From the NCBI GenBank assembly GCA_022376515.1, contig WTXI01000016.1, forward strand, positions 310,001 through 374,000: a stretch of 64,000 nt of DNA. Direction: 5' to 3'. Each line of letters begins with the position of its first letter. The stretch's first letter is position 1. Under the pieces are notes generated by a model. The model made no database searches, was not told where the DNA came from, and was given only the letters and a program-made list of their open reading frames with translations. A program made the translations under genes and the position numbers. Below, piece after piece: positions 60,457 through 64,000 of the stretch. Origin of the DNA: Lactifluus volemus (lineage: Eukaryota > Basidiomycota > Agaricomycetes > Russulales > Russulaceae).

Positions 60457-60803
60457 ATGGCATCATCGCAACCATCGAATACTACTCAAGGAACTGGAAG
60501 CTCCGTGAGGTACTATTAATCTTTTTTGGTCCCTAGATCTCCTTCTGATCAGCCTGGATCTCTTTCTCTAACGCCAAGTAGTAGCCCGGCCACAGCAGAT
60601 CCAGCATCGCCCCCGTAAGTTCAGTGACCCCGCTCTAAGGTTCCTATACTTACCAAAACTCAGGACCTCTTCTCATCCCGAGAAGTACGTTCGTAGCTGT
60701 TTCTCACCTGTTTCTCAGACTTAAGGGCCCTATAAGTCCACCTCCTTTCCGCCCCAAAGGTCCCCCCTCGAAGCCTGCAAGTGGCACAACCAGAGGACGT
60801 TAA
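60457..60803 (+). CDS. Small disordered Ser/Pro-rich protein, tandem copy 1
   Basis: Exons 60457-60509, 60537-60614, 60664-60684 and 60719-60803 give 78 residues in one frame. The protein starts MASSQPSNTTQGTGSSV and ends GPISPPPFRPKGPPSKPASG TTRGR. No signal peptide, no membrane span, no cysteine. Introns 1 and 3 would be only 27 and 34 bp, well below the 45-60 bp usual here, yet without them the frame meets stops (TAA inside intron 1) and their ends obey GT-AG. The basic Pro-rich tail resembles that of copies 2 and 3. It may be a shortened paralogue or partly decayed. Confidence 0.5.
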
Positions 60804-61338
60804 TTCGCAGGGATAGTGCTTAAAACGTATGTGTCCATATTTTTGACATGGCAACCGGATTCTTCATGTCACGCAAACCAGATAGCTGTGCAGGAATGTC
60901 AGTAGCGTGGAATGCTTTGTTTCGTCCGGTCTGAAATGAGTGAATTGTTCCGATATCATATGCCATAGGGCATGGTTTTTGGCGTGGTACTTGGATGTAT
61001 TATTACTGGCCCTCTGGTCATATACTGGTCATATGTGGCCCCGTATACACTTTGAAAGTAGTTGTGTTGTGGATGAGTGCTGTGACCGTTCAATTTCCGA
61101 TCCACGTGCACAGTATCAATTTATCCTTTCACTGGCTCTTGTTACTCACGCGGAGTATAACTCTATAAGCTGTTGTACGTACAGATGATTCCTCGTAGCC
61201 AAATAGAGGTTATCTATCACACGCTCATAGGACGTGCCAGTGCCAGGTCTCGATTCCAAGGTTGCCAGCTTTGAGCTTTGATTTGAAGCTTAAGGCAACT
61301 CTCCGAACTTGAGGTTTTGAGAATCCACCTACACTGCC
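60804..61338. other. Spacer between tandem copies 1 and 2
   Basis: No coding support. It contains GGTCATATACTGGTCATATGTG, two near-identical 9-mers, at 61016-61037. Confidence 0.4.
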
Positions 61339-62137
61339 ATGCAGTCGATCACAGTTGGTCAATGCACGTAAGTAGCTTGGCCCCAGTACCAATTTTTCAA
61401 ATATCCTACAGCCGATCTGTCCGTAGGAGTGATGACATGGGAAACAAAGTCGAGCAGCACAGGTGAGCAAAATTTCCTCTGCTTCCAGATTTCTCCCGGT
61501 GTTCTCGCGGGTAGATATCACACGCTACTCCTGCTCTGCAGTCAAAACCGGCACTCGGTACACACTCGAAAGGAACCCGAAACCGATGCCAACGCTGACT
61601 TTTTTTGACAAGCGATATAGCCTCAGCGGCAGCTGATACCTTATCAGGTCACACGGCGGCCACAGCCATTACGGGGTAAATTTCCCGTTCTGTTGATCTG
61701 CTTGCTCTCTAATTCCGGCGGCCTCGCAGCGGTGGCGACAGTTCTCCAGGCACCAATTCCAGTGCCACAAGCGAGGTAGCAACAAGGGGTAATGACACGC
61801 AATTTGGCCGTGACTCTGAGAGAACCCTGGGCGACGTAGATCCAAGGGATCAGGACGATGATCCGGATATTGCTGCGTATGTGCATTTTTTTCTATCCCG
61901 GCCATAGCAACGTTAACGTTGTCATCTGGTCCAAATTTCGTCAATGCCTCAAGCATGGAGGAGGAGCTTTTGCGATATCAAACACGATCGCCGGGTGGCA
62001 GGCCTTCGGCTGGGAGGCCCCTTCCGCAACGGCCCCCACCTCAGCTCAGCCTTAGCCCAAAGTCGTCCAAGCCCAACTCTCGTCCTGCTGCGGTGACTTC
62101 GGGCTACCAGACTACAGCGGGGCCCAAAAAGAAGTGA
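61339..62137 (+). CDS. Small disordered protein, tandem copy 2
   Basis: ATG at 61339 (MQSITVGQCT) sits in the same context as copy 3 (CTGCCATGCAGTC) and the first exon ends at the same AC|GTAAGTA donor. The next exon starts RSVRRSDDMGNKVEQ. A middle part gives SDIASAAADTLSGHTAATAI and GGDSSPGTNSSATSEVATRG, then an acidic VDPRDQDDDPDIAAM, and the last exon MEEELLRYQTRSPGGRPS with a Pro-rich basic tail ending TTAGPKKK (TGA at 62137). The join near 61600 is not clean: the T7 run leaves TGA in frame and one more T would read through (DFFLTSDIAS); alternatively an intron ends at GACAAG 61610. Paralogous to copy 3 by gene structure and by RYxxRSPGGRP. Confidence 0.55.
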
Positions 62138-63034
62138 CTATGGCCTTTTTTGTCGTCACGGTGTGTGGCGTCGTGTGTGGGAGCATTGTTGTCATCTGCA
62201 GTTGTTGTATTCGTGAAGCCTGTGAATAATGTATCCACCGATTCATAGCATCACAGCACAATTTACCCGGAATAGGAATATGGAACACACGTCATGATAT
62301 AGTACAACAGCTCCTCTCAAAGTGCTTTGTCCTGAAAGTATTTATTGTCTGACATCTTTTGGAATGGGGTACTGGACGAATCGTTTAAAATAAGACCGAA
62401 GGCGGGAAAGCGTGTGGTTCCCCAGTCCACGTTTCCCTATCCTTGCTGTGTTGAAGGCAGTACACATGCAGTGTTACGAGGACGTTTTGAATAACCTGGG
62501 AGAAAGTAAAGTCCGATCATCTCCTACACTGTTCGTCACCATTCGGTAAATCATGAAGTCATCACATCCGCAGATTCGTTCTTTAGGTTTTTGAGTCATA
62601 GACTTAAAATCTCACTCATGGAAGTGTGATCGGAGAGTCAGTCTTCTCTATTTGAATAAGCCATGAGATCATCAAGTCCCCCGTGCCTTGAACCGCCTAC
62701 TACATAACTCGTGGTTCCAAACATGATTCGAATGACAACTGCCTCGCCGATGAGGTGAGCCCCATACTGTAGTATCACTTCTATGTAGAAGTTTGTTTGA
62801 ACGCCGTGGCTGTTGCTGTCAAGGACTAGTAGGAAGCAGTACGTGGCTTCCCATCAACTAGCGCCTGCAACGGTGACTTTCATTGGACGGTGGTTCGGAC
62901 TTTGCCTTCTGTCCCCGTAAATTTCTGCCAAGCATGCCAAGACTTGGCACGCTGTGGTCATCGCATTCCGAACATGTACTTGGTGGAGTCAGTGCGGACC
63001 GCCGATTCCCGGGCCGCATTGGGTCTGGCACTAC
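62138..63034. other. Spacer between tandem copies 2 and 3
   Basis: No coding support; presumably the 3' end of copy 2 and the promoter of copy 3. Confidence 0.45.
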
Positions 63035-63042
63035 TATATAAG
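63035..63042 (+). promoter_or_regulatory. TATA box of tandem copy 3
   Basis: TATATAAG lies 76 bp before the ATG at 63118. Confidence 0.55.
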
Positions 63043-63117
63043 AGCTTGTAGGGTTCCTGTTGTCTTCCGAGATTTTTTGCGCTCCCAAAGCCGCTCTTCG
63101 AAACCAATTGTCCTGCC

Positions 63118-63888
63118 ATGCAGTCTACTACCAGTACAGTCTGCCTGTTGGAGGAAGGCACGTAAGTAACTAAGTCAACAGCACCATGATGTAATACGTC
63201 CCTGACAGCCAATTTCCCGGTAGGACTCGTAGTGATGCGGTTGTAGGAAACAAGCTGAAAAATGGGTGAGGCCTTCAGGAAAATCGCACGGCGAGCTCTC
63301 CAGTTTTAACGCTAAATACCAACAGGGAAATAACTTTGGCCCTGAGCGCCATCCCATCAATCTGCGCGGTCAACTCGACCAACTCTGGCACGGCGTAAGG
63401 CTTCTCGTTTTGCTGGCACCTCCCTCTTGTCGTTTGTCTCATAGCTTCTTTCCCAATTTATAGCACCAGTATTGGCACCGGCACCGGCGCCGGTGCCAGT
63501 GTCTGTGTCGAAACGACAAAGACCGGTGATGCCCTGCCCGACGCTCGCGCTGACGCCGCCGCCAACGGAACCTCCGGCGATATAGTTTCGGCCGATGATA
63601 GTTCTGATATCGATGGGTAATTTTTTTTTAACCTCTTGCGGCAACAGCATTTTCTGACGTCTGGTCTCGCCTTCGTTTCGCGTTTCAAGCATGACGGAGG
63701 AGATGACGCGATACCGACCACGATCACCAGGTGGCAGACCCACCGCTACCAGACCTCCTGCTGGGAGTCAAGCCAATGTCAAACCACTGCCCACCACGCA
63801 ATCTGGCCCAAGCTCGACGAAAAAACCTCGTCCTCCTGCGGTAACGTTAACCTCGCCGACCACCGCGGGACAACCGAAGGTGAAATGA
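63118..63888 (+). CDS. Small disordered Gly/Thr/Asp/Pro-rich protein, tandem copy 3
   Basis: Five exons join in frame without any problem: MQSTTSTVCLLEEGT; QFPGRTRSDAVVGNKLKNG; EITLALSAIPSICAVNSTNS GTA; TSIGTGTGAGASVCVETTK to DIVSADDSSDIDG; and MTEEMTRYRPRSPGGRPT followed by a basic Pro-rich tail ending TTAGQPKVK (TGA at 63888). About 170 residues. The donors are GTAAGT, GTGAGG, GTAAGG and GTAATT, each ending the exon within a glycine or alanine codon. There is no signal peptide and no known domain. The acidic block followed by an RYxxRSPGGRP motif and a basic tail may be a short linear interaction motif in a disordered chain. The best preserved member of the tandem set; an antisense overlap of open frames arises from its Gly/Ala repeats only. 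Confidence 0.62.
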
Positions 63889-64000
63889 CGCGCCTTTCTC
63901 CTCTCAAGTTGCCTGTGCAAGTTCTTTTGTTTTGTTTTTCGGTACAATCCGCTACTCTTTTTTGGACTTCGTTTACGAGGTCTGTGAACATTATATTGCG

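Noticed and set aside
1..64000. CRISPR arrays, transposon ends, rRNA genes
   Set aside because: I looked for regularly spaced repeats, terminal inverted repeats with transposase motifs, and rRNA-like conserved blocks and found none. CRISPR is not expected in a fungal nuclear genome.

Overview
The window is nuclear DNA of a filamentous fungus, most likely a basidiomycete of class Agaricomycetes. Genes are compact and split by many 45-70 bp GT-AG introns, intergenic pyrimidine tracts are common, and the recognisable proteins are fungal (alpha-COP, Dhh1, GID-complex Fyv10, a paxillin-like LIM protein, an Afi1-type DENN protein, a mitochondrial ribosomal mL59 protein, a P450). Some family flavours (the WW-like/membrane protein at 58-60 kb) remind me of Rhizoctonia/Ceratobasidium, but I cannot fix the genus. 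I rebuilt exon structures by eye from splice signals and frame; terminal exons of unknown proteins are the weakest part.

Layout. 0-3 kb: the end of a PH-domain gene (cut by the window edge) and two small single-membrane-span genes on the minus strand. 3-14 kb: gene-poor, with a possible small minus-strand gene near 6.8 kb, a decayed-looking coding stretch at 9.0-9.55 kb and a possible small gene at 13.5 kb. 14.4-15.9 kb: an unknown minus-strand gene. 17.9-25.2 kb: a metabolic block with a cytochrome P450 (minus), a divergently transcribed membrane-anchored alpha/beta-hydrolase (plus) and a free-standing DUF2156 aminoacyl-transferase-like protein (plus). 27.4-30.5 kb: a DUF1769 protein and a secretory, probably GPI-anchored protein (both minus). 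30.9-38.8 kb: Dhh1, mL59 and two unknown proteins. 40.6-56.1 kb: a dense housekeeping stretch with Fyv10 and paxillin-like LIM divergent, a PIN/XPG nuclease and alpha-COP divergent, a small coiled-coil protein, then Afi1. 58-64 kb: a WW-like/membrane protein and, divergent from it, a run of three small genes that I read as tandem paralogues encoding disordered Ser/Thr/Gly/Pro-rich proteins.

How genes may work together. Dhh1 (mRNA decay), Fyv10 (ubiquitin ligase), Pxl1-like and Afi1 (polarity), and alpha-COP (retrograde vesicles) are independent housekeeping functions. The P450, hydrolase and DUF2156 neighbours could form a lipid or sterol modification group, because DUF2156 proteins in fungi are known to aminoacylate sterols and hydrolases remove such groups; this is inference from neighbourhood only.

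A technical point affects many models. At several places where a conserved protein must continue, the frame slips by exactly one base, and in each case one extra base in a short homopolymer restores it (near 1940, 19570, 31106, 35957, 47230, 48389 and possibly 61603). This looks like homopolymer contraction in the assembly rather than seven pseudogenes, so these genes should be read as intact but mis-sequenced until shown otherwise.
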